Under the pieces are notes generated by a model. It had not been told where the DNA came from and made no database searches. It was given only the letters and a program-made list of their open reading frames with translations. The position numbers and the translations under genes were made by a program. Source: CAKSQF01 sp963628435 (GTDB taxonomy: Bacteria > Bacillota > Clostridia > Oscillospirales > CAG-272). From it: 64,000 nt of DNA. Location: the NCBI GenBank assembly GCA_963628435.1, contig CAVGEY010000005.1, forward strand, positions 1-64,000. The letters run 5' to 3'. This document shows, piece by piece, positions 49,360 to 57,271 of the stretch (position 1 is the first letter of the stretch; every line of letters begins with the position of its first letter).

Positions 49360-51504
49360 ATGAACTTTGTAAAAAAAGTTTGGAACGCGATTAAGGATGC
49401 TGCCGTAAAGACAGCGAAAATTGTTGCCTCCCGCGATGCCGATAATAATCTCCGCTTTTTCGCGCATATCAGACTCTACCTTATCCTGTCGATTTTGCTT
49501 GAATTTACAATCGAATGTGTGAGCAGACACTCGGTAAAAAGCGGACTTGTGTTCGTGTTCGAATCATTTTACTTTTTCTCTCTGAACATTCTTATTATTT
49601 TCGTAACATTTGTTCCCGTCTTTTTTGTCCGAAAAAAACTTTTCGTTTCAACGCTTGTCACATTTGTCTGGCTCGGACTCGGCATCACCAACGGTATAGT
49701 TACTCTCTGCCGCGTCACACCTTTTTCGGTGATAGATATTCTCAATCTTCCGACTGTATTTCCGATAATAGAGATATATCTTGATAAATTTCAGATAGTC
49801 GCAATATGCGCCGCAATTCTTGTTGCAATAGGATTTGTGGTATTTCTTGCGGTAAAAGCTCCGAAAAGTAAAACAAATATCCGAAAATCGGCTGTTGCCG
49901 CGCTTTGCGCATTTGCCCTTATGCCTGCGGCGTGGATGTTCGGAAAAGCGGCAAATCTTCTGCCCGATAAATTCACAAATCTACCCGATGCCTATAATGC
50001 ATACGGATTTCCGTACTGCTTCTGCACGAGCGTGGTCGATAGGGGAATAGAAACGCCTACCGATTATTCGGATAATAAGATAGATGAAATACTCGAGGCA
50101 CTTAAAAAGCATGCCGATAAAGAGCCCGCCGAAAAGCCCAATATCATATTTGTGCAGCTCGAGTCGTTTTTCAATGTAAACGATCTGAAAAACGTTACTT
50201 TTTCGGAAAATCCGATACCGAATTTCACCGAATATTCGGAACGCGGGATAAGCGGCTACCTGACCGTTCCCGTGCTCGGCGCGGGTACGGTAAATACCGA
50301 ATTTGAAATTCTTACCGGTATGAGCGTTAATATTTTCGGCGCGGGAGAACATCCTTATAAAACGGTGCTTACCGGTTATACATGCGAAAGCATAGCTTAT
50401 AATCTTTCCGAAATAGGTTACTCGACTCACGCTGTTCATAACTACCGCGGAACCTTCTATCAGCGGCATAAAGTCTATCAGAATCTCGGATTTCAGAGCT
50501 TTACTCCTCTCGAATATATGTGCGATGCCGAGTATAACATAAGCGGAGCATGGCCGAAAGACAATGTATTGACATCCGAAATCTTCGATGCACTCCGTTC
50601 AACCGACGGAAGCGATTTTGTGATGACCGTAACCGTGCAGGGCCACGGAAAATATCCTCCGAATGCACTGCCCGAAGATTATACGTCGAAAATTACCGCA
50701 AGTTTCATTGACGGTAAAATCGAGGGCGGACTTTCGGATATAAACGGACTCGAATATTATGTCAATCAGCTTTCCGAAACAGACGAGTTTGTAAAGGAGC
50801 TGATGGACGCAGTTGACGCCTTCGATGAAAAAACGGTTGTTGTTCTGTACGGCGACCATCTCCCCAGTCTTTCGATAGACGATAATGAACTCGAAAGCGG
50901 CTCGATTTATAAAACCCCGTATATCATTTTGTCGAATTACGGACTTGAGGACAGCGGAAAAGAGATCGGCGACATATATTCGTATCAGCTCGGCTCAAAT
51001 GTGCTTAAACTGCTCGGAATAAGCAACGGACTTATGACAAAACTTCACCAGTTTTACGCCGACGATCCGAATTATGCCGAATGGTTCAAGGACCTTGAAT
51101 ACGATATGATAGGATATAATATTCTCGGCGGAATATCACCGAGATATGTCTACGGAGGCAATACCGAGTATTATCCGAAGATTACCGATATGCGCCTCGG
51201 CGTCAAAGATATAGTAATAACCCGCTGTGAAATATCGGACGGAGTTCTCTCTGTTTACGGCGAAAACTTCACAGAATGGAGTAAACTTGTTGCCGACGGA
51301 ACGGTAATCGATGATACGGAATTTGTGTCGGATGAGCTTGTTACGGTTAAAATCGATGATTCCGCATTACTGCCGTCGAAAATCGCGGTCGCACAGGTTG
51401 CGGACGGCGGTTATATTCTCGGTAAAACCGATGAAATGCTCACGATTCAGATAGATAACGGCCGTACGGACGAAAGCAAAACATACGGAACGGATGATGA
51501 ATGA
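49360..51504 (+). CDS. LtaS-type lipoteichoic acid synthase family protein
   Basis: A 714-residue membrane sulfatase-fold enzyme. Five transmembrane helices lie in residues 35-195, then an extracellular alkaline-phosphatase/sulfatase domain from about 255: FVQLESF with metal ligand Glu268, GAGTVNTEFE with nucleophile Thr310, YRGTFYQRH, VTVQGHGKYP and VVLYGDHLPSL. It polymerises glycerol phosphate from phosphatidylglycerol or transfers such groups. After about residue 590 there is an additional Ig/TIG-like beta domain (VITRCEISDGVLSVYGENFTEW as the key stretch start) that standard LtaS lacks. AAAGGAG is 10 nt upstream of ATG. Proximity to the glycosylation trio suggests that its product is the acceptor. 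Confidence 0.88.
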   Translation: MNFVKKVWNAIKDAAVKTAKIVASRDADNNLRFFAHIRLYLILSILLEFTIECVSRHSVKSGLVFVFESFYFFSLNILIIFVTFVPVFFVRKKLFVSTLVTFVWLGLGITNGIVTLCRVTPFSVIDILNLPTVFPIIEIYLDKFQIVAICAAILVAIGFVVFLAVKAPKSKTNIRKSAVAALCAFALMPAAWMFGKAANLLPDKFTNLPDAYNAYGFPYCFCTSVVDRGIETPTDYSDNKIDEILEALKKHADKEPAEKPNIIFVQLESFFNVNDLKNVTFSENPIPNFTEYSERGISGYLTVPVLGAGTVNTEFEILTGMSVNIFGAGEHPYKTVLTGYTCESIAYNLSEIGYSTHAVHNYRGTFYQRHKVYQNLGFQSFTPLEYMCDAEYNISGAWPKDNVLTSEIFDALRSTDGSDFVMTVTVQGHGKYPPNALPEDYTSKITASFIDGKIEGGLSDINGLEYYVNQLSETDEFVKELMDAVDAFDEKTVVVLYGDHLPSLSIDDNELESGSIYKTPYIILSNYGLEDSGKEIGDIYSYQLGSNVLKLLGISNGLMTKLHQFYADDPNYAEWFKDLEYDMIGYNILGGISPRYVYGGNTEYYPKITDMRLGVKDIVITRCEISDGVLSVYGENFTEWSKLVADGTVIDDTEFVSDELVTVKIDDSALLPSKIAVAQVADGGYILGKTDEMLTIQIDNGRTDESKTYGTDDE

Positions 51505-51517
51505 TTTGACATAAACC

Positions 51518-51560
51518 GCAATCCGAAGGCAATCGGCGGATGCGTATGCGGATTGCTTTT
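51518..51560 (+). terminator. Terminator of the ltaS-like gene
   Basis: GCAATCCG (51518-51525) pairs with CGGATTGC (51549-51556), followed by TTTT. Confidence 0.75.
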
Positions 51561-51622
51561 GCAAATTTCAAGCTCGACCGCATTTAAGTATATCCGCAAA
51601 AAGAGCTTGTCTTGCCGAATAT

Positions 51623-51659
51623 AAAAAATCCGAACCCACCTAATGGGTTCGGATTTTTT
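51623..51659. terminator. Terminator of tRNA-Leu, also usable from the plus strand
   Basis: A perfect 16-bp stem (51623-51638, 51644-51659) with a 5-nt loop and T/A-tracts on both sides. It is 4 nt from the CCA end of the tRNA gene. Confidence 0.92.
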
Positions 51660-51662
51660 ATC

Positions 51663-51749
51663 TGGTGCCGGTGACCGGGGTCGAACCGGTACGGTATCGC
51701 TACCATCGGATTTTGAGTCCGACAAGTCTGCCAATTCCATCACACCGGC
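51663..51749 (-). tRNA. tRNA-Leu, anticodon CAA
   Basis: An 87-nt gene with encoded CCA. Acceptor arms GCCGGTG and CACCGGC pair, the T arm reads CCGGTTCGACCCCGG, the anticodon stem TCGGA/TCCGA encloses the loop CTCAAAA, giving anticodon CAA for UUG codons. The long variable arm is as expected for leucine. Confidence 0.97.
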
Positions 51750-51804
51750 AAAAGCGCAGTGCAGCCGAACTTCAATCTTTCCGCCGAAATCGACTACGCT
51801 CTGA

Positions 51805-51833
51805 ATTATAACATACGTGATAAAAAAAATCAA
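51805..51833 (-). promoter_or_regulatory. Promoter of tRNA-Leu
   Basis: On the minus strand TTGATT (51828-51833) and TATAAT (51805-51810), 17 nt apart. Confidence 0.8.
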
Positions 51834-51862
51834 GGCTTTTCGTAAAAAAAAGTCGCCTCTTA

Positions 51863-51891
51863 TTGACATTAAAAGCTCTTCGTGATATAAT
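51863..51891 (+). promoter_or_regulatory. Promoter of tRNA-Arg
   Basis: TTGACA-17-TATAAT, full consensus, 14 nt before the tRNA. Confidence 0.87.
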
Positions 51892-51904
51892 ACCGACTGT
51901 AAAA

Positions 51905-51983
51905 ACCATCCTTAGCTCAGCCCGGATAGAGTACCGGATTCCGATTCCGTTGGTCGAGGGTTCGAATCCCTCAGGGTGGGCCA
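51905..51983 (+). tRNA. tRNA-Arg, anticodon CCG
   Basis: A 79-nt gene with encoded CCA. CCATCCT pairs with AGGGTGG (one G-U), D arm GCTC/GAGT, T arm GAGGG-TTCGAAT-CCCTC. The anticodon loop TTCCGAT gives CCG, reading CGG codons. The top pair of the anticodon stem (C27, T43) is mismatched; the other four pair. Confidence 0.93.
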
Positions 51984-52009
51984 TACGGGAGCTGAAAACC
52001 ACAGCTCTT

Positions 52010-52039
52010 AAAGGTCCCGATAAAATCGGGACCTTTTTT
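52010..52039 (+). terminator. Terminator of tRNA-Arg
   Basis: An 11-bp stem, AAAGGTCCCGA with its complement, and a T-tract. A further small hairpin GAGCTG/CAGCTC lies between tRNA and terminator. Confidence 0.9.
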
Positions 52040-52195
52040 GTTAACGGCGTAAAAACATATATCAGAGGTACCGATCGGGTGCCGCTTGATGCTTTCCGCT
52101 CAAGGAACGGTGAAAGACTTGATAAAACGCTTGATATGCTGGTTGACGTAAACCGCAACGCCGTGCGCTGCTGCGGAATGGGACTCGACAAATAA
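52034..52195 (+). pseudogene. Remnant of a GH2 beta-mannosidase-like gene
   Basis: About 53 codons starting in the terminator's T-tract read FFVNGVKTYIRGTDRVPLDA and continue with LDMLVDVNRNAVRCCGMGL before a stop. This matches the start of the catalytic domain of GH2 beta-mannosidase-like proteins, where one expects VNG, a KGTNWVPLDAF-like block and NxVRCWGG. There is no start codon with a ribosome site, no N-terminal domains and no catalytic part, so this is a gene fragment left behind next to the tRNA gene. Its frame is intact, which suggests a fairly recent deletion or insertion event. Confidence 0.65.
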
Positions 52196-52266
52196 ATCAG
52201 ATTGAATTTGAATCTTCGGCTTAAATGCCGATTTGTAAATTATAATTTCAAAGGAGAAATTTGGGT

Positions 52267-53109
52267 ATGTGGAAAACCAAACTGTGTATTTCGACAAATG
52301 AGCAATTCGGTATACCGACTGCCGACCAGATCAGATTGTTCGCCAAAACCGGATTTGACGGTTTCTTTACCGGATGGAGTAAGAACGAAGATATTTCCGA
52401 ATACAGAAAAACGGCCGACGAATGCGGAATGTATTATCAGTCTATCCATGCGCCGTTCGGCAGAGCCGCCGATATGTGGGGAAAATCAAGCGCATCCGAA
52501 GCCGCCGTGGAAGAACTTATCGACTGTCTGCGCGACTGCGCGGAATATGATGTTCCCCTTATGATTGTGCATACATTCAAAGGATTTGAAGATCACAGTC
52601 CGAATGAAGCCGGAGTCGAAAATTTCAGGAGGGTTGCCGAAGAGGCCGAACTGCTCGGCGTTAAAGTCGCATTCGAAAATACCGAGGGAGAAGAATATCT
52701 TGCCGCGGTTATGAACGGACTTTCTGATTTTGACTGCGTCGGATTCTGTTGGGATACCGGCCACGAACTCTGCTATAACAGAGGTAAGGACATGATGCGG
52801 CTTTACGGCGACCGTATACTCGGTACTCACCTTGACGATAATCTCGGTGTCAGTGATTATAACGGAGTCATAACATGGACAGACGATCTGCACCTGCTTC
52901 CGTTTGACGGAATAGCCGATTGGGAAGATATAGCATCAAGACTTAATAAATACCATTTCGACGGGCCGCTTACCTTCGAGCTTAATACCAAGAGTAAGCC
53001 GAACAGACACGATAATGACGAATACGAAAAAATGCCGCTTGAGCTTTATATTGCCAAAGCCTATAACAGAGCATGTAGGGTAGCGGCACTTAAGAAAAAT
53101 ATGAGATAA
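52267..53109 (+). CDS. Sugar phosphate isomerase/epimerase-like TIM-barrel protein
   Basis: A 280-residue protein of the xylose isomerase-like TIM-barrel superfamily, only distantly similar to the one at 48419. Visible key segments are YYQSIHAPFG, MIVHTFKGF, VAFENTEGEEYL, VGFCWDTGHEL, GTHLDDNLG and LTFELNTK, which carry the expected metal-binding Glu, Asp and His. The substrate is unknown. AAGGAG lies 10 nt before the ATG used and 4 nt before an in-frame TTG. It stands alone; the carbohydrate role is inferred from the family. Confidence 0.85.
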   Translation: MWKTKLCISTNEQFGIPTADQIRLFAKTGFDGFFTGWSKNEDISEYRKTADECGMYYQSIHAPFGRAADMWGKSSASEAAVEELIDCLRDCAEYDVPLMIVHTFKGFEDHSPNEAGVENFRRVAEEAELLGVKVAFENTEGEEYLAAVMNGLSDFDCVGFCWDTGHELCYNRGKDMMRLYGDRILGTHLDDNLGVSDYNGVITWTDDLHLLPFDGIADWEDIASRLNKYHFDGPLTFELNTKSKPNRHDNDEYEKMPLELYIAKAYNRACRVAALKKNMR

Positions 53110-53236
53110 GACATAATAAACAAAAAAGCAAAATCGTATCAAAGGAACTTTGTCTATCTTTTTGATTAAAAAAAGCTTGACAATCTTCCTTTGATGTGAT
53201 AAAATCACAGAAAATGAAAACAGGGAAGGAAATACC
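53110..53236 (+). promoter_or_regulatory. Promoter and inverted repeat upstream of the uracil salvage operon
   Basis: TTGACA (53177-53182) and TAAAAT (53200-53205) are 17 nt apart. A 9-bp inverted repeat, TCAAAGGAA (53139-53147) with TTCCTTTGA (53186-53194), places one arm inside the promoter spacer, where a bound repressor could block initiation. The first part of this region holds only A/T-rich sequence and a weak CAAAG/CTTTG hairpin. Confidence 0.65.
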
Positions 53237-53239
53237 GAG

Positions 53240-53341
53240 ATGAAGATTATGGGATGCGCAAACAGCATAAATTTCAGCCGAGCCGCCGTCCTTTCACTTT
53301 TCACCTCTGTTTTTATCCCCGTTAATATTTTTCTCAAATAA
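53240..53341 (+). CDS. Leader peptide of the uraA-upp attenuator (33 residues)
   Basis: A short frame with GGAAGG 10 nt before its ATG, lying between the promoter and the terminator of the uracil operon. It begins MKIMGCANSINFSRAAV and ends VNIFLK. Its second half is unusually T-rich in the transcript, where RNA polymerase would slow down at low UTP. The stop codon touches the terminator stem (53342), so a ribosome finishing translation would cover its 5' arm. This is the arrangement of UTP-sensitive attenuation known from the pyrBI leader of Escherichia coli; here it is inference from layout. No PyrR-type binding loop was seen. Confidence 0.6.
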   Translation: MKIMGCANSINFSRAAVLSLFTSVFIPVNIFLK

Positions 53342-53373
53342 TCGACAGATTTTTCATCTGTCGAATTTTTTTT
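53342..53373 (+). terminator. Attenuator terminator upstream of uraA
   Basis: A 9-bp stem, TCGACAGAT (53342-53350) with ATCTGTCGA (53356-53364), and eight T residues. It lies after the leader frame and 64 nt before uraA, so read-through is needed for expression. Confidence 0.88.
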
Positions 53374-53436
53374 GGCAATTTATTCGCAGAACGCGGATTG
53401 ATTGATAAAATCAAAAACAAAAAGGAGACCATGACA

Positions 53437-54939
53437 ATGAAAAAAACAAAAGAAAAAGTCGTGATCGGTGACGAGGGTATTACCGACGCAAGAGCTCTCG
53501 GCGCACCGAAAATGATCGTGCTCGGATTCCAGCACATGTTCGCTATGTTCGGAGCAACAGTACTTGTACCGCTTCTCACAGGACTTAATGTAGCAACAAC
53601 ACTGCTCTGGGCAGGACTCGGAACGCTCTTCTTTCACCTTGTAACACGCGGAAAAGTTCCCGCATTCCTCGGCTCGTCATTCGCGTTCATCGGCGGATAC
53701 GCCGCTATAACCGGACTTGCCGGAACAAAAGGTTATGAAAACATGACCGCAGCAGAGCTTCTCCCCTACGCGTGCCTCGGCGTTGCCGCAGCAGGTCTTG
53801 TATATCTTGTACTTGCCGCACTGATTAAGGCAATCGGCGTAAACAAGGTTATGAGATTCTTTCCTCCCGTTGTCACAGGTCCTATCATCATAGCAATCGG
53901 ACTCGGACTCGCAGGCAGTGCAATCAGCAACTGCGAAAGCAACTGGCTCCTTGCGATTATCGCTCTCGCGCTTATCGTCATCTTTAACGTATGGGGCAAG
54001 GGAATGGTTAAAATCATCCCGCTTCTCCTCGGTGTGCTCGGCTCCTGCGCGGTTGCCGCCATACTCGCACTTGTATGCGGACAGACAACAGCAGACGGCG
54101 CATATATAGCAATCGCCGGCAAGGACAGCCTCAGACTCTTCTCTGTAGAGGCTCTTAACGCTCTTAAGAGCGCAGACTGGATCGGCCTCCCGATATTCTG
54201 GAAAAATACGGTATTCGGCGGCGTGGACTTCAAGAATACCTCGCTTGTGGTAAGCGCAATCGTCGCAATTATGCCTATCTCTCTCGCAACAATGATGGAA
54301 CACATCGGCGACATCTCGGCAATCTCTTCCACAGTCGGCAAGAACTTCATTAAGGATCCCGGACTTCACAGAACACTTGTCGGCGACGGTGTCGCAACAA
54401 CACTCGCCTCTCTCTTCGGCGCACCCGCAAATACAACATACGGTGAAAACACAGGCGTGCTTGCGCTCTCTAAGGTTTACGACCCCCGAGTAATTCGTCT
54501 TGCCGCAATCTTCGCAGCAATTCTCTCCTTCTGCCCTAAGTTCGAAGCACTTGTCAACCTCATTCCGACAGCGGTAATCGGCGGTATCTCGTTCATACTC
54601 TACGGTATGATTTCGGCAGTCGGCGTACGCAATGTCGTTGAAAACAAGGTGGACTTCTCCAAGAGCCGTAACCTGATTATCGCGGCAATCATCCTTGTAT
54701 GCGGACTCGGCCTCAGCTCGGTAACATTCGCAATCGGAAACGTAACAATCTCGCTCTCCGCTCTCGCAGTTGCATCCATTGTCGGAATTGCCCTCAATGC
54801 AATTCTTCCCGGTAAGGATTACGACTTCGGCGGAGAAGAAGAAGCCGCAAAACTCGGCGAAAACGCAATCTTCGCAACCGCACTTGACAGCGACGGCGGC
54901 GTAGTTGAAAAAGCAGATACAACAGAAGAAAACAAATAA
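53437..54939 (+). CDS. uraA: Uracil permease, nucleobase/cation symporter 2 family
   Basis: A 500-residue membrane protein with the 14-helix NCS2/NAT layout. Characteristic segments are FQHMFAMFGATVLVPLLTG, TRGKVPAFLGSSFAFIGG, FPPVVTGPIIIAIGL and the NAT motif region FGAPANTTYGENTGVLALSK, with Glu in TYGEN fitting the uracil-type members. It imports uracil with protons. AAGGAG is 9 nt before the ATG used; another ATG two codons earlier is only 3 nt from it. Next to upp, with which it forms a uracil salvage operon, behind an attenuator. Confidence 0.95.
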   Translation: MKKTKEKVVIGDEGITDARALGAPKMIVLGFQHMFAMFGATVLVPLLTGLNVATTLLWAGLGTLFFHLVTRGKVPAFLGSSFAFIGGYAAITGLAGTKGYENMTAAELLPYACLGVAAAGLVYLVLAALIKAIGVNKVMRFFPPVVTGPIIIAIGLGLAGSAISNCESNWLLAIIALALIVIFNVWGKGMVKIIPLLLGVLGSCAVAAILALVCGQTTADGAYIAIAGKDSLRLFSVEALNALKSADWIGLPIFWKNTVFGGVDFKNTSLVVSAIVAIMPISLATMMEHIGDISAISSTVGKNFIKDPGLHRTLVGDGVATTLASLFGAPANTTYGENTGVLALSKVYDPRVIRLAAIFAAILSFCPKFEALVNLIPTAVIGGISFILYGMISAVGVRNVVENKVDFSKSRNLIIAAIILVCGLGLSSVTFAIGNVTISLSALAVASIVGIALNAILPGKDYDFGGEEEAAKLGENAIFATALDSDGGVVEKADTTEENK

Positions 54940-54953
54940 TGAAAGGTACCAAA

Positions 54954-55583
54954 ATGGATAACGTAATTATATTTGATCATCCGCTGATTCAGCACAAAAT
55001 TTCAATCATGCGCAGCAAAGACACATCCTGCAAAGAGTTCCGTGAACTTGTAAAAGAGGTTACAATGTTTATGAGCTATGAATCGCTGCGCGATATGCCT
55101 CTCAAAGAAGTTGAGGTTGAAACTCCTCTTATGAAGTGCAAGACACAGATGCTTGCGGGCCCCGAGATGGCGGTTGTCCCGATTCTTCGCGCGGGACTCG
55201 GCATGGTTGAAGGTATTCTCGAGCTTGTTCCCACCGCTAAGGTCGGACATATCGGCCTTTACCGCGATGAGGTAACTATGAAACCCCACGAATACTACTG
55301 CAAACTGCCTCCCAATATCGGAGAAAGACAGATTATAGTTACCGACCCTATGCTCGCAACAGGCGGATCCGCAGTTGCCGCAATCAATTTCATAAAGGAA
55401 CGCGGCGGAAAGAACATCAAGTTCATGTGTATGATTGCCGCTCCTCAGGGAATCGAAGCACTTACCAAGGCTCATCCCGATGTCACAATCTACTGCGCAC
55501 ATCTTGATGAAAAACTTAACGACCGCTGCTACATTCTTCCGGGTCTCGGAGATGCAGGCGACCGTATTTTCGGAACAAAATAA
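54954..55583 (+). CDS. upp: Uracil phosphoribosyltransferase
   Basis: A 209-residue enzyme making UMP from uracil and PRPP, the same length as the Bacillus subtilis enzyme. Motifs: IFDHPLIQHKISIMR at the start, VPILRAGLGMVEG, and the PRPP loop VTDPMLATGGSA; it ends in the uracil-binding GLGDAGDRIFGTK. An ATG 5 codons earlier overlaps the uraA stop (TAATG), but GAAAGG before the ATG used here and the family length decide for this one. Cytosolic partner of the uracil permease. Confidence 0.98.
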   Translation: MDNVIIFDHPLIQHKISIMRSKDTSCKEFRELVKEVTMFMSYESLRDMPLKEVEVETPLMKCKTQMLAGPEMAVVPILRAGLGMVEGILELVPTAKVGHIGLYRDEVTMKPHEYYCKLPPNIGERQIIVTDPMLATGGSAVAAINFIKERGGKNIKFMCMIAAPQGIEALTKAHPDVTIYCAHLDEKLNDRCYILPGLGDAGDRIFGTK

Positions 55584-55599
55584 TGTAAATCAAAAGCAG

Positions 55600-55635
55600 A
55601 ACAAGGCGGGCTTGCAAAGCCCGCCTTGTTTTTTT
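55600..55635 (+). terminator. Terminator of uraA-upp
   Basis: A perfect 14-bp G/C-rich stem with a 3-nt loop followed by seven T. Confidence 0.95.
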
Positions 55636-55664
55636 ACATTTTATATATCGGCCTCACGACCGGA

Positions 55665-57257
55665 TCACCCGACAATCTTCTTTTGCCTTCTGCCGGATTT
55701 TATTTTTGATATAAATTCAAACAAAATGAAAACCGCACATACGGGAATTATTATATTGCCGATGTATGAGTAAACCGTACGCTCACCGATAAATACCACA
55801 TCGGCGGTGACATATCCTTTTTCAAGTGCTCCAAGCTCGGCTTTCGTGCGCCCCAGCGGATCTATAACCGACGATATGCCCGTGTTTGCGGCACGAAGCA
55901 TGTATTTTCCTGACTCCACGGCACGAAGTTTCGCATGGTCGTTGTGTATGTATACCGCGGGAGAGTCAAGATACCATGAGTCGTTGGTGGATAGAATCAT
56001 CATTTCGGCACCGTCCGATACCGAATCTCGGGTAAGATAGTCGTAAATTGAGTCAAAACATATCAGCCGCCCGATTTTTCCTCCCGCAATTTCGGCAACC
56101 GCAGTGCCGACACCAGCAGTGAGCTGACTGTCAAACAAATTCATTTCGGTCAGAAACGGCAGACAGGTCTTGAGAACAGATTCCATCGGCACAAATTCCC
56201 CGAACGGTACCAAGCGACGCTTGTTGTATGGATTTTCTTCGTATGTTCCGTCGGGATAGAATATGACGACCGAGTTGTATGAGTTGCCGTCACCGTCTTT
56301 TGTGAATGTTCCGATAAGCATATAAACGGCGTGTTCTTTTGCAAAGTCCGAAATTTTTTCGCGCGTGTCGGTGTATTCCGCTTCGAGAAGATTGAAATTC
56401 AGAGCGGTTTCGGAAAATACTATGATTTCGGCATTGCTTTCGCTTATTGCCTGCCTGGAAAGTTCAAGATGTTTTTCCACTATCCCGCTTACCGTTTGTT
56501 CCGCCCACTTGTCGGTCGAACCGATATTTGCCTGTATAAGCGCCGCCTTGACCGTTCTGCCCGAGTCTTCGACGTAGGTTCCGATTCTTATAAGCCCGTA
56601 TCCGATGTTTGCGGCAATCAGGGCAATCGCAATTATCGGATAAAACCTTGCCGAAAAATCTTTCGTTCCGTATTTCTTTATGCAGTAGAAAGATAAGCCG
56701 AAGCATGCCGATGTAAACGCCGGTATGAATGACAGAAACAGCGATCCGAAAATCGATGCCGACTGCATGGCGGGAATGAATGATGTCTGCGAAATCGCAA
56801 GACGAAGGAAGGGAACACCCGCCCATGTGAAATTTTGTATCCATTCGAGTATAACCCATACAGAGGCGAATAAAACGGGCGATAGCGCGGTGTGTTTTTC
56901 GAAAAGTCTGAATAATGGGGCGACTGCGGCTGTCGAAAGCGACTGCAAAAGCGAAAGCCCGATCTGGCAGAAAAGAACAATGAGAGCGGCCATCGGTTTG
57001 GTAACGCCCATGAATTCAAGCGGATACATCGCGAGAAAAAACGAATAGACCACCATGTAATAGGAAAATGACTGCAAAAATCCGTATAAATAAAGTTTCG
57101 GATAAGATTTCCGCTCATCGGTCATTTTGAGCAGAAAATAAAAATATGGCGCAAGCGACAGATAGGAAAGCGGATATAATATATCAACTTCAAGCGTCAG
57201 CGCGGTTAGAATGCCGCTCGCAATGATAACCGCCGCCGCTGTCAATCTTTTTTTCAT
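55665..57257 (-). CDS. lnt: Apolipoprotein N-acyltransferase
   Basis: A 530-residue membrane enzyme. About eight hydrophobic segments occupy residues 5-225, then a nitrilase-fold domain with the complete Lnt triad: Glu283 in VFSETAL, Lys346 in YNKRRLVPFGEFVP, and Cys400 in RLICFDS; NDSWY and the Trp/Asn-rich region after it also fit. It would add the third acyl chain to bacterial lipoproteins at the outer face of the membrane. Lnt is best known from Gram-negatives and actinobacteria, so its presence next to LTA-type wall genes is notable. AAAGGAGAGG lies 6 nt upstream of ATG. Confidence 0.9.
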   Translation of the reverse strand: MKKRLTAAAVIIASGILTALTLEVDILYPLSYLSLAPYFYFLLKMTDERKSYPKLYLYGFLQSFSYYMVVYSFFLAMYPLEFMGVTKPMAALIVLFCQIGLSLLQSLSTAAVAPLFRLFEKHTALSPVLFASVWVILEWIQNFTWAGVPFLRLAISQTSFIPAMQSASIFGSLFLSFIPAFTSACFGLSFYCIKKYGTKDFSARFYPIIAIALIAANIGYGLIRIGTYVEDSGRTVKAALIQANIGSTDKWAEQTVSGIVEKHLELSRQAISESNAEIIVFSETALNFNLLEAEYTDTREKISDFAKEHAVYMLIGTFTKDGDGNSYNSVVIFYPDGTYEENPYNKRRLVPFGEFVPMESVLKTCLPFLTEMNLFDSQLTAGVGTAVAEIAGGKIGRLICFDSIYDYLTRDSVSDGAEMMILSTNDSWYLDSPAVYIHNDHAKLRAVESGKYMLRAANTGISSVIDPLGRTKAELGALEKGYVTADVVFIGERTVYSYIGNIIIPVCAVFILFEFISKIKSGRRQKKIVG

Positions 57258-57271
57258 CGATTGCCTCTCCT

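Noticed and set aside
51863..52195. 110-codon frame that begins upstream of tRNA-Arg
   Set aside because: Its first half is the promoter, the tRNA and the terminator; only the last 53 codons have protein character and are listed as a gene remnant.
51663..52195. Integrated element using the tRNA genes as attachment site
   Set aside because: No integrase, no direct repeat of a tRNA end and no foreign cargo; only the GH2 remnant suggests past rearrangement.
53206..53436. PyrR-binding loop upstream of uraA
   Set aside because: No match to the known loop consensus was seen by eye; a covariance search would settle it.
53677..54369. Antisense frames opposite uraA
   Set aside because: Two overlapping frames exist only because of the codon use of uraA; the Asp/Cys-rich translation matches no family known to me.
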